Assembly (NCBI GenBank): GCA_039024895.1
Contig: JBCCPJ010000009.1
Location: 60,699-124,698, forward strand
Source of the DNA: JAJDOD01 sp039024895
GTDB taxonomy: Bacteria; Pseudomonadota; Alphaproteobacteria; Rhodobacterales; Rhodobacteraceae
Length of the DNA stretch: 64,000 nucleotides
Direction: 5' to 3'
Under the pieces are notes generated by a model. It was not told the DNA's origin. It saw nothing but the letters and a program-made list of their open reading frames with translations, and did no database searches. A program made the position numbers and the translations under genes. Shown here piece after piece: positions 54,576-62,634 of this stretch. The stretch's first letter is position 1. Every line of letters begins with the position of its first letter.

Positions 54576-55127
54576 TCACACTGGCTGGTCATTGTCCAGG
54601 AAACGGACACATCCAATAAACGGGAGATTTCTGTTTCGCTGAGCGTAATCAATACCGTAGCCGACAACGAATTCATCCGGAATTTCAAACCCAGTCCAAG
54701 TGGCTTTCACATCGGTTTCGCGCCGCGACGGCTTATCCAAAAGAGCGATTGTTTCGAGGCGCCGGGGACTGCGCGTCTTCAATAGCTTGATAACATGAGA
54801 CAAAGTGAAGCCGGTATCAACGATATCTTCGACGACAAGAACATCGCGACCCGATATTTCACCGCGAAGGTCCTTCAGAATGCGCACTTCACGCGATGAC
54901 TGCATAGCATCGCCATAGGAAGACGCTTCGAGGAAATCCACCTCCACATTCATATCAAGTTCGCGCACCAGATCGGCGATGAAGACAAAGGAGCCGCGCA
55001 ACAGGCCGACGACGATCAGCTTGTCTGTTTCCGAAAAGCTCTGACGGATTTCGCGGGCCAAGGCTTCAATGCGCGCGGCGATAGACTTGGCAGAGATCAT
55101 TTCGTCAATGGCGTAAGGCTGCGGCAC
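54576..55127 (-). CDS. hpt: Hypoxanthine phosphoribosyltransferase
   Basis: A 183-residue purine salvage enzyme making IMP (and GMP) from base and PRPP. The PRPP loop is VLVVEDIVDTGFTL. The flexible loop stretch SSYGDAMQSSREV and the purine-binding IPDEFVVGYGIDY are intact. The ATG at 55127 fits. It is divergent from the START-domain gene (71 bp). Confidence 0.94.
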   Translation of the reverse strand: MPQPYAIDEMISAKSIAARIEALAREIRQSFSETDKLIVVGLLRGSFVFIADLVRELDMNVEVDFLEASSYGDAMQSSREVRILKDLRGEISGRDVLVVEDIVDTGFTLSHVIKLLKTRSPRRLETIALLDKPSRRETDVKATWTGFEIPDEFVVGYGIDYAQRNRNLPFIGCVRFLDNDQPV

Positions 55128-55198
55128 GATAACACTCCCCCTTGACCCGGACGGTTCCCCCCTAAAGTAAAGGGCGAGATGAGACCAGAGGCCAGTCT

Positions 55199-55645
55199 AT
55201 GCCGACGCATTCCGAGACCCGACATCTGCCTTATTCCGCGGACCAGATGTATGACCTCGTGGCGGATGTGGAGCGGTACCCGCAGTTCTTGCCCTGGACC
55301 GCTGCGGCGCGGATACGAAGCACCCGTGAGGACAAGGACGCGGTGATCATGCTCGCCGATTTGATGATCTCATTCAAAGTGTTTCGCGAACGCTTCGGCA
55401 GCCGCGTGACGCTCTACCCCAAATCGCGAAAGATCGATACCGAGTATCTAGATGGCCCGTTTGAGAAAATGGTCTCCAACTGGGCCTTTGAGCCAGCCGA
55501 CGACGGCGGGTGCCATATAAGCTTCCACGTGGACTTTGCGTTTCGGAATAAGCTATTGCAGACGACTGCGACGATCTTCTTTAATGATGCCATGCAACGG
55601 GTCGTACGCGCTTTTGAGAGACGCGCCGCCGAGCTTCACGGCTAG
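55199..55645 (+). CDS. COQ10/RatA-like START domain protein
   Basis: A 148-residue SRPBCC-fold protein. The N-terminus HSETRHLPYSADQMYDLVADVERYPQFLPW is the signature of the Coq10/RatA group. Members bind ubiquinone or a related lipid; E. coli RatA was once called a toxin. In alphaproteobacteria the gene is often near lipA, as here. A ubiquinone-binding role is the better guess. Confidence 0.9.
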   Translation: MPTHSETRHLPYSADQMYDLVADVERYPQFLPWTAAARIRSTREDKDAVIMLADLMISFKVFRERFGSRVTLYPKSRKIDTEYLDGPFEKMVSNWAFEPADDGGCHISFHVDFAFRNKLLQTTATIFFNDAMQRVVRAFERRAAELHG

Positions 55646-55648
55646 GCC

Positions 55649-56977
55649 TCAGACCCCGTCGAGGTAGAGAAGCCGGCGTTCTTCGTCCGACAGGTCGGTA
55701 ATGCGGCGGATCTCTTGGCGTTTTTGGCAGACAAACTGTTCTATTAACTCAAGCGGAAACAGGCGTTTCATTCGGGCGCCTGCTTCGAACATATCCAGCG
55801 CTGCGCCCCAGTCCGCTGCAAGGCCAGCCAAATTAAGCGCGTAGGCGTTACCGGTGATTGGGTCCGGTGGCGCGATACCGTCTTCAATGCCAAGAAATGC
55901 ACCCCCCAAAACGGCCGAAAATAAGAGATACGGGTTCGCGTCACCCCCGGCGACGCGATGCTCAATCCGGCGCGCGCTACCGGGGCCGGCAGGGATGCGC
56001 ACGGCCACGGTCCTGTTTTCGTATCCCCAGGACAGCCCCATGGGCGCGTGGGCGCCCGGCACAAAGCGTCGATAGCTGTTCTCATGGGGCGCAAAGACAA
56101 GCGTTGCTTCTGCCATGGTGGCAAGACACCCTCCGACGGCGTGGCGCATTGCGTCGGTCCCTGCTTCGCCACCGTCGTCAAAGATGTTCAGGCCTGCGTC
56201 GTCCGTGATGGAGAAATGCATGTGCAGCCCGTTCCCTGCATCGCCGTCGAATGGCTTTGCCATGAATGTGGCAGTCATCCCGAATTGGCGCGCGAGCCCT
56301 TTGACGAGCATCTTGAAAAGCCATGTGTCATCCGCAGCTTTGAGGGCAGGGCCATGGGTCAGGGTCACCTCGAATTGGCCGCGCCCGGATTCGGATGTGG
56401 CCGTCTCAGCGGGAAGTCCCATGGTCGCGCAAGCGGCGTAAAGGGCGGAGAGGAACGCGTCATAGGCTTCGAGCGACCTCAGTCCAAGTATGTCACCGCC
56501 AACACGTAATCGCTCAGCCACGGGATCGGCCGTGTCATCGTGAAACAGAAAGAACTCCAACTCCGTCGCTGCCTGAACGTGCCAACCGCGTGCCGCGTAG
56601 CGCAACAAAACAGCCTTCAACGCATCGCGAGGATCGCCGCCAAACGGTTGTCCCGGCGCGTGTTCCATCGACATGGGTAGCAAGAGGGCCCCTTGGGACG
56701 CCCATGGCATCGACACGGGGCCGCGTGATGTGGGGCGCAGAAACCCATCTTGGTCACCGGTTTCAAACACGAGCGGGCTGTCTGCCACATCATCGCCGAA
56801 GATATCGAGGCTAAGCGACGAAAGAGGCATCTTAACCGTGCCACTCCATAGCTTTTCCGCTTTCGCCGCTGGCATCCGTTTCCCGCGCGGCTGTCCATTG
56901 AGATCGGGTACGGCGAGCCACACGCTCTCTGCATCGGGAAAATCCGTCAGGCGCGCCACGCCCGATTTACCGGTCAC
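55649..56977 (-). CDS. Glutamine synthetase family protein (PuuA-like)
   Basis: A 442-residue protein with the GS fold. The beta-Grasp N-domain (about 15-105) has LAVPDLNGQPRGKRMPA. The catalytic domain contains the metal motifs ELEFFLF, QFEVTLTHG, NGLHMHFSI and GSARRIEHRVAGGDANPY. It belongs with gamma-glutamylation enzymes such as PuuA, not nitrogen-assimilating GlnA. It is the last of three overlapping genes; its ATG overlaps the PhnD-like stop. The amine substrate is unknown. Confidence 0.9.
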   Translation of the reverse strand: MTGKSGVARLTDFPDAESVWLAVPDLNGQPRGKRMPAAKAEKLWSGTVKMPLSSLSLDIFGDDVADSPLVFETGDQDGFLRPTSRGPVSMPWASQGALLLPMSMEHAPGQPFGGDPRDALKAVLLRYAARGWHVQAATELEFFLFHDDTADPVAERLRVGGDILGLRSLEAYDAFLSALYAACATMGLPAETATSESGRGQFEVTLTHGPALKAADDTWLFKMLVKGLARQFGMTATFMAKPFDGDAGNGLHMHFSITDDAGLNIFDDGGEAGTDAMRHAVGGCLATMAEATLVFAPHENSYRRFVPGAHAPMGLSWGYENRTVAVRIPAGPGSARRIEHRVAGGDANPYLLFSAVLGGAFLGIEDGIAPPDPITGNAYALNLAGLAADWGAALDMFEAGARMKRLFPLELIEQFVCQKRQEIRRITDLSDEERRLLYLDGV

Positions 56978-57717
56978 ACGAATTCCGGTGTCAATGCGGG
57001 AGCAGGCGGGATGGGCAGAGCGCTATATTGATGCGCTGGCACATAGGTTACATCCACCATGCACAAGAGCTCTTGGTCGGCAGGCGACAAGTTTTGGACG
57101 GCGATAACGAGCGCTTCCTGCAATGGGCGCGGGTCGCGCTCGATCGCAGTGACGTAAGGTAGGGCCAAGGATGGGGGTGTTTGGCACAGCACGCGTAGGT
57201 CTGATGCAAACGTGTCCCAGCGTTCGATCATTGTCCAGCTTACAGCATCCACGGCACACAAATCCGCCCGAGCCTCCGTCACTGCGCGCGCGCTGGCTTG
57301 ATGGGAGCCGGTTTCGAACGTGGACCCGATGGGCACGCCCAGATTGTACATCATCGAATCGATGGCCGCCCATCCGGACTGAGAGACCGGGCTGTTGATC
57401 GCGAGCCGCGCATTGCGGAACTCCGACAGGGTTTTGCGCGGATCATTGGCGCGCACCAGCACCGCGCTGTAGTACATGCCCGCCGGACAATCGAGTTTAT
57501 GGACAGGCGTTGCCACAATCGCCACGTCATCCTGCAAGCCAGTTCGGTAGGGCAGGCTACAGGTTTGCGACAGCAGCAATTTGGGGTCGGTCCAATGGTA
57601 CCCATCCCGGGACAATGCCTTTGGCGCTTCTGGAAGCTCATCCCGGATCAACGCCCAGAACCGATCATTCGCCGCCTCGGTCTCCGGCCGATCATACATG
57701 GGAAGGGTGACAATCAT
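56974..57717 (-). CDS. PhnD-like phosphate/phosphonate-binding fold protein, no signal peptide
   Basis: A 247-residue periplasmic-binding-protein fold of the PhnD/SsuA group. Segments GYHWTDPKLLLSQTCSLPYR, YYSAVLVRANDPRKTLSEFRNARLAINSPVSQSGW and HQASARAVTEARADLCAVDAVSW are typical. It begins directly with the first strand (MIVTLPMYDRPET) and has no export signal, so it should act in the cytoplasm. It is sandwiched between TerB-like and GS-like genes with four-base overlaps. Confidence 0.82.
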   Translation of the reverse strand: MIVTLPMYDRPETEAANDRFWALIRDELPEAPKALSRDGYHWTDPKLLLSQTCSLPYRTGLQDDVAIVATPVHKLDCPAGMYYSAVLVRANDPRKTLSEFRNARLAINSPVSQSGWAAIDSMMYNLGVPIGSTFETGSHQASARAVTEARADLCAVDAVSWTMIERWDTFASDLRVLCQTPPSLALPYVTAIERDPRPLQEALVIAVQNLSPADQELLCMVDVTYVPAHQYSALPIPPAPALTPEFV

Positions 57718-58154
57718 GTCTTCTTTTCAACGCGTTGGCGCGCTTGGGCGCTTTCGCGATCATTCAGGCCAAGCATTGGCGCAATCATGCGCATGAGCGC
57801 GTCTTCTTCTTCGTCGCGCGTGCCATCGGCAAGGACGATTTCCCAGAGCCCTTCGATGACCTTCGCCCGATCCTCGTACGGCACGGCATCTTTAATGGCG
57901 CGGGTGAAGCGCACGGTATCGGGTGCGACTTCCTCAAGCTTTTCGGCGTCTTTTCTGAGATTGGCAACTTCGAACGGGCCGAGTTTGTAACGCGCCGCGA
58001 GGAGCGTATCGATGCGCGCAATCTCCGCGGAATCATAGGCACCGTCAGATCGTGCAATTCGGACGAGCAGCGCTGCAAGGGCGAGCCGAGCATCGCCATC
58101 GTCCAGCGGATCAGGGTCGGGGGCCGTGAGACGGCTTAGGAAATCTCCAAACAT
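57714..58154 (-). CDS. TerB-like (tellurite resistance/DUF) helical protein
   Basis: A 146-residue helical protein. LALAALLVRIARSDGAYDSAEIARIDTLLAARY and VLADGTRDEEEDALMRMIAPMLGL are two EF-like acidic repeats of the TerB fold. TerB domains bind metal and are linked to phage and stress systems, but free-standing copies are common and unexplained. The start at the ATG at 58154 is the natural family start. It leads the operon with the PhnD-like and GS-like genes. Confidence 0.85.
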   Translation of the reverse strand: MFGDFLSRLTAPDPDPLDDGDARLALAALLVRIARSDGAYDSAEIARIDTLLAARYKLGPFEVANLRKDAEKLEEVAPDTVRFTRAIKDAVPYEDRAKVIEGLWEIVLADGTRDEEEDALMRMIAPMLGLNDRESAQARQRVEKKT

Positions 58155-58278
58155 GACGCATATATAAACGCTCCATCGGGCGGTTACAGGGCCATTTATG
58201 GCATTTCGTAAAGCAGCGTGATGCTGTGCGGGTTTGTGCAGGGAAGAACGGCGTGTCGCGCAACCAAACGGAACCGCC

Positions 58279-58992
58279 CTAGAACGCGAAGTTTCTTCCC
58301 CAAAGCCAAACGGTAAGCGGCACGGGGGCAACGGCGAACGCGATGGTCAAGACGGTCCAGCCAGGCTGAAATAGACGTGAGAACCCTGAAGTGAAAGCAA
58401 TGCCGCCCCCACCTCCCACAAGCGTGTTGCCCGGCAGGTTGATGAGGGCAGCAAGCAAGAGATAGCGCCAAGGACCGATCAACGGTGCGAGCCAGCGGGG
58501 CACGTGTTGGCCGAGATGGGCGAGGCGGTCTTCCCGTGACATGGGCGCCAAGCGGTCGACCAGCGCACACGCCCTTTTGAGGCGCAGGTCGGCGAGCAAT
58601 GCGTGGAGCCACGAATGCGGCAGGAAGCGACCAGCGACGTAAGCAAAGCAAAGCCCGAGCAAAGTGGCGCCATAGACAAAAGGTGCGATACTGGCCCCTT
58701 TGAGGAGGAGGAGGCTGATCCCAATTTCAACACCGGGCATGAAGGGGACCGCAATCAAGAGGGCGTAAGCGAGGAGGAGGGCGGTCAGGACACCCACCAT
58801 CAGTGCGTCGTTACTCTCCGCCTTGGTGGTTGCCCAATCCATCATGAGGTGAATACCATAGACTGCCACCGCGATGAGGATGACACGACCCGCAAGGCGC
58901 AATGCGCCCAGCCAAAGCGGCGGCAGAGTGATATCGGCAGACCCCATTCGGAGGAGCGTAGTCGCTGAAAGAGGGATTGGGTAGGTGGGCAT
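58279..58992 (-). CDS. Hypothetical multi-pass membrane protein
   Basis: A 237-residue protein with about five transmembrane helices. The motif LIAVPFMPGVEIGISLLLLKG and the later AALINLPGNTLVGGGGGIAFTSGF recall DedA/TVP38-like proteins, though the match is loose. I start at the ATG at 58992; reading back to 59112 adds a poor N-terminus. Function unknown. Confidence 0.7.
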   Translation of the reverse strand: MPTYPIPLSATTLLRMGSADITLPPLWLGALRLAGRVILIAVAVYGIHLMMDWATTKAESNDALMVGVLTALLLAYALLIAVPFMPGVEIGISLLLLKGASIAPFVYGATLLGLCFAYVAGRFLPHSWLHALLADLRLKRACALVDRLAPMSREDRLAHLGQHVPRWLAPLIGPWRYLLLAALINLPGNTLVGGGGGIAFTSGFSRLFQPGWTVLTIAFAVAPVPLTVWLWGRNFAF

Positions 58993-59406
58993 GTCGTGTC
59001 TCCAGTTGTGTGGGGCGATTTGGCGGAAACGACAGGACAGCGGAAGTGCGGTTTTCCGTATGCAAGCGATGCGGATTTGCGTAGGTTTTGTGTCGGGAAA
59101 TTTACGGCTCATCTTTTGAGGACGTCGGCGCTGTTGGGGTCGACCGGTCTTACGGGCAAATGTCCGAAATTATGTAGTTGCCTCTCGGGCGATGCGGGAG
59201 GCTCCGGTCCATGCATGGCGCGGGGCGCTTGAAAGACGTCGCGCGTAAGCTCTGAAGGCACCTACGCCGTCGCGCTCCGGTTGCTTGGCGGCATGTTCAG
59301 TAAGTTGGGCCGTATCATAGTGTCGGGACCTGCCGTTCTTTAATTGCCTCTTACATTTGCGTGGCAATATTTGATCGCTGGCTGTTCTTTAGGAATGGAG
59401 TTTTCC
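58993..59406. other. 414-bp gap upstream of the toxin locus
   Basis: I see no gene here. It contains an imperfect hairpin near 59179-59201 (GCCTCTCGG...GGGAGGC). Nearer the toxin start is a weak promoter-like pair TTGCCT (59344-59349) and CAATAT (59365-59370) with short spacing. The region separates the housekeeping block from the toxin array and may contain its promoter. Confidence 0.4.
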
Positions 59407-60930
59407 ATGGCCAATGATGGTACATCCGGCTCAGACCGCTCTGATAACGATAAATCCTCTGATCACAGCAGCAAATCCGAACGCGCCGATCGCGAGGTGT
59501 CCGAGAAATCTCGCGACGCCTTGTCTGGCGGCGACACGGACGTCAAGGATCGGGAGCCGACGCCCGAAGATCGCGCCGCCAGCCAGGAAAAAATGCAGGC
59601 CGAAGGACAGGCGGCCAAAGGCCGTTTGGATACGGCTTCGCCTGAGACCGATGCAGGCCAAACCGAGCCTGAGACAACTTCCACGCCGGAGCCAAGCGAT
59701 ATTGTTGAGGCGATCAAAGGCGGCATGCAGAACGCGCAGGCGAACCCGGTGCCCGCAGGCAGCTACAAACAGGCCGAGCTAACCTTTACCCCGCCCGGCA
59801 CATTCCAAAACCCCGCAGCGCCAACGCCGGGCCTGGGCCGGGTGGTGCGCCCCGCAGCCTTTGCGGGAAGCGCGGTGTTTGCGGCAGCGGCAGCGAACCA
59901 TGTGCTCAACAAGGGGTATGACGCGGCAGAAACCCATGTCTTTGAAAACCCCGGGGTTCACATCGAACGCCGCATCGCTGATATATGGGACGCCGCCAAT
60001 GCGCGGGTCGAGCAGTTGGGGGCACAGGCCCATCCGGGTATCTACGAGGCCGCCGCCAATGCTGAACTCGAACTTCGCGACTTTGCCGTTGCCCATTTTC
60101 AAGACACGGGCGCGGTCTATGAGCACGGCTACAACGCCGAGGCGCAAGCGCCGCTGAACGATCTCTGGGCCGAGAACTTGACCGAGGTCAACAGCGTCGA
60201 ACGCAGCCGCGATGAGGCACGGGCGATGATGGAAGATTACGCCGACCATTGGGGCATCGACGCAGGCGACGTCACGCCCGAGCAATGGTCCGACATTGCC
60301 GGCGCGCCGGACCCGCTGGAGGTTGTGCCCAACATAAACGACCCACGCTTTGCCGCCCCCGTCCCGGCGCGCGAGGCGATTGAGTTGGACGCTTGGGTGG
60401 AGGGCTTCTCCCCCGCTGAGCCGCTTCCGCCAAACGGAGGCTTCACCCCCGTCCCCACGCCCCCCTTCGTCGAAGAATTTCCGGCGGGCGACAGGCTGGA
60501 CCTCCCGAACAACACGGGCGGCGTGGCTCCCGTTGCGGAGACAGAACCTCTGATCACGCTGCCACCGGAGGATGTCGGGCCGGATATAGTGACGATGGGC
60601 CATCCAGAGTTCGATGGAACAGCGGCATCAGAAGAGACTTTTGGTTTTGTGCCGGAGTTGCCTGCTAACTGGGAAAGCGCGCCGACACGTAAAGGCGTCG
60701 GTATCCGTTGGTCCGATCCTGAAAATCAAGGAAATGGTGTCCGAATTGACAAGGGCAATCCAGGCAGCCCATTCCCATCCCAACAAGTGGATCATGTAAT
60801 TGTCCGACACAATGGCGAGGTTCTTGGGCGAGATGGTTTGCCAATTCAGGGAGCGATTGCAGACCATCCAGAAATGGCGCACATTCCTTTGGAGGAGTAT
60901 CGCGAGTGGACAGCTTGGAACAGACCCTGA
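59407..60930 (+). CDS. Polymorphic-toxin-like protein with unrecognised trunk
   Basis: A 507-residue protein in four parts. (a) Residues 1-100: very polar, Asp/Ser/Glu-rich and disordered. (b) About 110-160: more hydrophobic, including GRVVRPAAFAGSAVFAAAAANH, possibly a membrane-active helix. (c) About 160-400: acidic, proline-rich trunk with VEEFPAGDRLDLPNNTGG. (d) About 415-507: a toxin-like tip with GIRWSDPENQGNGVRIDKGNPG, VDHVIVRHNGEVLGRDG and MAHIPLEEYREWTAWNRP, resembling the C-terminal tips of Rhs/hemagglutinin toxins. There is no Sec signal, PAAR, VgrG or Rhs part. The ATG at 59407 has GGAG upstream. An overlapping small gene follows, as expected of immunity. The tip's activity is inferred to be nuclease-like and is not proven. 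Confidence 0.78.
   Translation: MANDGTSGSDRSDNDKSSDHSSKSERADREVSEKSRDALSGGDTDVKDREPTPEDRAASQEKMQAEGQAAKGRLDTASPETDAGQTEPETTSTPEPSDIVEAIKGGMQNAQANPVPAGSYKQAELTFTPPGTFQNPAAPTPGLGRVVRPAAFAGSAVFAAAAANHVLNKGYDAAETHVFENPGVHIERRIADIWDAANARVEQLGAQAHPGIYEAAANAELELRDFAVAHFQDTGAVYEHGYNAEAQAPLNDLWAENLTEVNSVERSRDEARAMMEDYADHWGIDAGDVTPEQWSDIAGAPDPLEVVPNINDPRFAAPVPAREAIELDAWVEGFSPAEPLPPNGGFTPVPTPPFVEEFPAGDRLDLPNNTGGVAPVAETEPLITLPPEDVGPDIVTMGHPEFDGTAASEETFGFVPELPANWESAPTRKGVGIRWSDPENQGNGVRIDKGNPGSPFPSQQVDHVIVRHNGEVLGRDGLPIQGAIADHPEMAHIPLEEYREWTAWNRP
60148..60600 (+). repeat. Trunk direct repeat, copy 1
   Basis: The segment coding LNDLWAENLTEVNSVERSRDEARAMM through DVGPDIVTMG. It recurs at high identity at 61323-61770. 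The part around CCGGCGGGCGAC recurs again at 62683-62765, and the sequence just upstream (60084-60132) recurs at 63519-63565. Confidence 0.9.
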
Positions 60931-61277
60931 CATATCCCAACATGAGATCGGAATTGCGACGTTACTTAATGTCGCTTGCAAACTCTCGTGATCCGGAAAA
61001 AGGTTGGCGTGCAGCATCTCACTTGGGAGGCGAATTAGATTTTGCAATCCAGTTTTTGTTCGATGACACCGTTCTTGCAAAGGACGCTCGCAAAGCAGTT
61101 GGAGTTTTTTTGCTCGACGAGACTGAAGCCGCATTTATTGCGGACTTGGTACAAAAGCTCGACGCTGTCTTGACCTCCAAGGGAACGAGCCTTTCTGACA
61201 AAGATGCTGTGGGCTTACCGGCATGGGAAAACGTTGCCCATGCAGCTCAAAAGGCGCTGGATACCTTGGAGTTCTGA
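60906..61277 (+). CDS. Putative immunity protein of toxin 1
   Basis: A 123-residue soluble, helical, acidic protein. The start is GTG at 60906, inside the toxin gene, with GGAGGAG eight bases upstream, a very strong ribosome site. A later ATG at 60942 is possible. Features are RSELRRYLMSLANSRDPEKGW, FAIQFLFDDTVLAKDARKAVG and FLLDETEAAFIADLVQKLD. No family recognised. Position and overlap make immunity the best guess. Confidence 0.75.
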   Translation: MDSLEQTLTYPNMRSELRRYLMSLANSRDPEKGWRAASHLGGELDFAIQFLFDDTVLAKDARKAVGVFLLDETEAAFIADLVQKLDAVLTSKGTSLSDKDAVGLPAWENVAHAAQKALDTLEF

Positions 61278-61298
61278 CCAACAAGCATCAGAACACAT

Positions 61299-62087
61299 GT
61301 GTTTGTGACGCCTTCGCAGGTGCGGCTGAACGACCTCTGGGCCGAAAACTGCGAGGTCACCAGCGTCGAACGCAGCCGCGATGAGGCACGGGCGATGGTG
61401 GCGGACTACGCTGACCATTGGGCCATCGATGCAAGCGACGTCCCGCCCGAACAATGGTCCGAGATCGCCAGCGCGCCGGACCCGCTGGAGGTTGTGCCCA
61501 ACATTGACGACCCACGCTTCGCGGACCCCGTCCCGGCGCGAGAGGCGGTTGAGTTGGACCCGTGGGTCGAGGGCTTCACGCCTGCTGAACCGCTCCCGCC
61601 AAACGGCGGCTTCACCCGCGTCCCCACGCCCCCCTTCATCGAAGAATTCCCGGCTGGTGATGGTCTCGACCTCCCGAACCACACGGGCGTTGCGGTTCCG
61701 GTGGTGGAGACGGGGCCGTTGGTGACGCTCCCACCGGAGGCCATTGGGCCGGATGTGGTGACGATGGCTGGCACTCGGCCCGATGGGGAACCCTATCGAC
61801 GGCCCGGTTTACGGGTTGGTATTCGGCAAGACATCTTAGATGCCGCGCCTCAAACGCCCGATGGGCGATACATTAATCCCCATGACGGGATGCCAATTTA
61901 ACCTGGGGAAGAGGTCTTTGGCCATATCTACGGGCGCGAACACTGGCGTCTGACCGAGGAAGCTGAGGCGATGAGTTTGACGCAGTAAGAATTCAATGAT
62001 TGGGTAAATGAACATCCGGAATGGTTCCAAATCGAACGCCGAAGTGACAACGAAAGCCATCGATATCAGATGCCAAGAGAGCAATGA
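61299..62087 (+). pseudogene. Orphan cassette 2: trunk copy plus GH-E nuclease tip, two in-frame TAA
   Basis: The first part (61323-61770) repeats the toxin trunk at DNA level. The tip then reads DGRYINPHDGMPI, stop (61899-61901), PGEEVFGHIYGREHWRLTEEAEAMSLTQ, stop (61986-61988), EFNDWVNEHPEWFQIERRS, DNESHRYQMPREQ and a final TGA at 62085-62087. Conserved GH, E and N-SH-R positions identify the HNH/Endo VII-type GH-E nuclease domain used by polymorphic toxins. The frame is unbroken apart from the two TAA, each one base from a sense codon such as GAA or CAA. There is no convincing start; only GTG at 61299. Confidence 0.8.
61323..61770 (+). repeat. Trunk direct repeat, copy 2
   Basis: It corresponds to 60148-60600 with substitutions and a one-codon deletion (LWAENCEVTS versus LWAENLTEVNS). 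It ends where the trunk gives way to the second tip (DVVTMAGTRP). Confidence 0.9.
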
Positions 62088-62090
62088 TCT

Positions 62091-62603
62091 ATGAGCCTAC
62101 AAGCGAAACTCGATCAGCATCGCGCTGATAAATTAAAGCGTTTAAAGAATTGGCGAGGGACGGCAAATAGTGTATCTGACTGGAGTGAACAGGGTCTTTC
62201 ACTACTTATGAAGATCGCTTTGGATTGTCCTGAAGAAACGCATCTTTTGAAAGATGTCCTTTCGGCAGGCCCAGACTTAGAGTTTCGTGAAGAACGATCA
62301 GGCTTCACAGCTCTTCACTTTGCGGTACAAAGTAAGGCTCAGTCTGTTATCCGCGAACTTCTCGCCGCTGGCTCCAACCCCAATTCATTAGATAGAAGTG
62401 GTTAAACTCCGCTGATGATTGCTTTACAGCGGCTGCCTTTGGACCTTTCAGTTATTGAACACTTGCTTTTGATGGGGGCAGACCCATGTGCGGAAAACGC
62501 GGCAGGCGTCAGCTCTTTGCAGAAGTTAGAAACAATGACTGTCACTCTAGAAGTCACCGCAGCCCGCAAGCTTATGCTAGAAAAAAAATCTAGTCCTCCT
62601 TAA
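62091..62603 (+). pseudogene. Ankyrin-repeat immunity gene of cassette 2, one in-frame TAA
   Basis: It starts at the ATG at 62091, three bases after the GH-E tip. The first part has one clear ankyrin repeat (GFTALHFAVQSKAQSVIRELLAAGSNPNSLDRSG). TAA at 62403-62405 interrupts the next repeat exactly at its start. Translation continues in the same frame with TPLMIALQRLPLDLSVIEHLLLMGADPCAENAAGVSSL to a stop at 62601-62603. Ankyrin proteins are known immunity partners of toxin nucleases. Without the TAA the protein would be about 170 residues. Confidence 0.8.
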
Positions 62604-62634
62604 TTCTCAAAAGTCTCGTCGGGACAGCAGTCGA

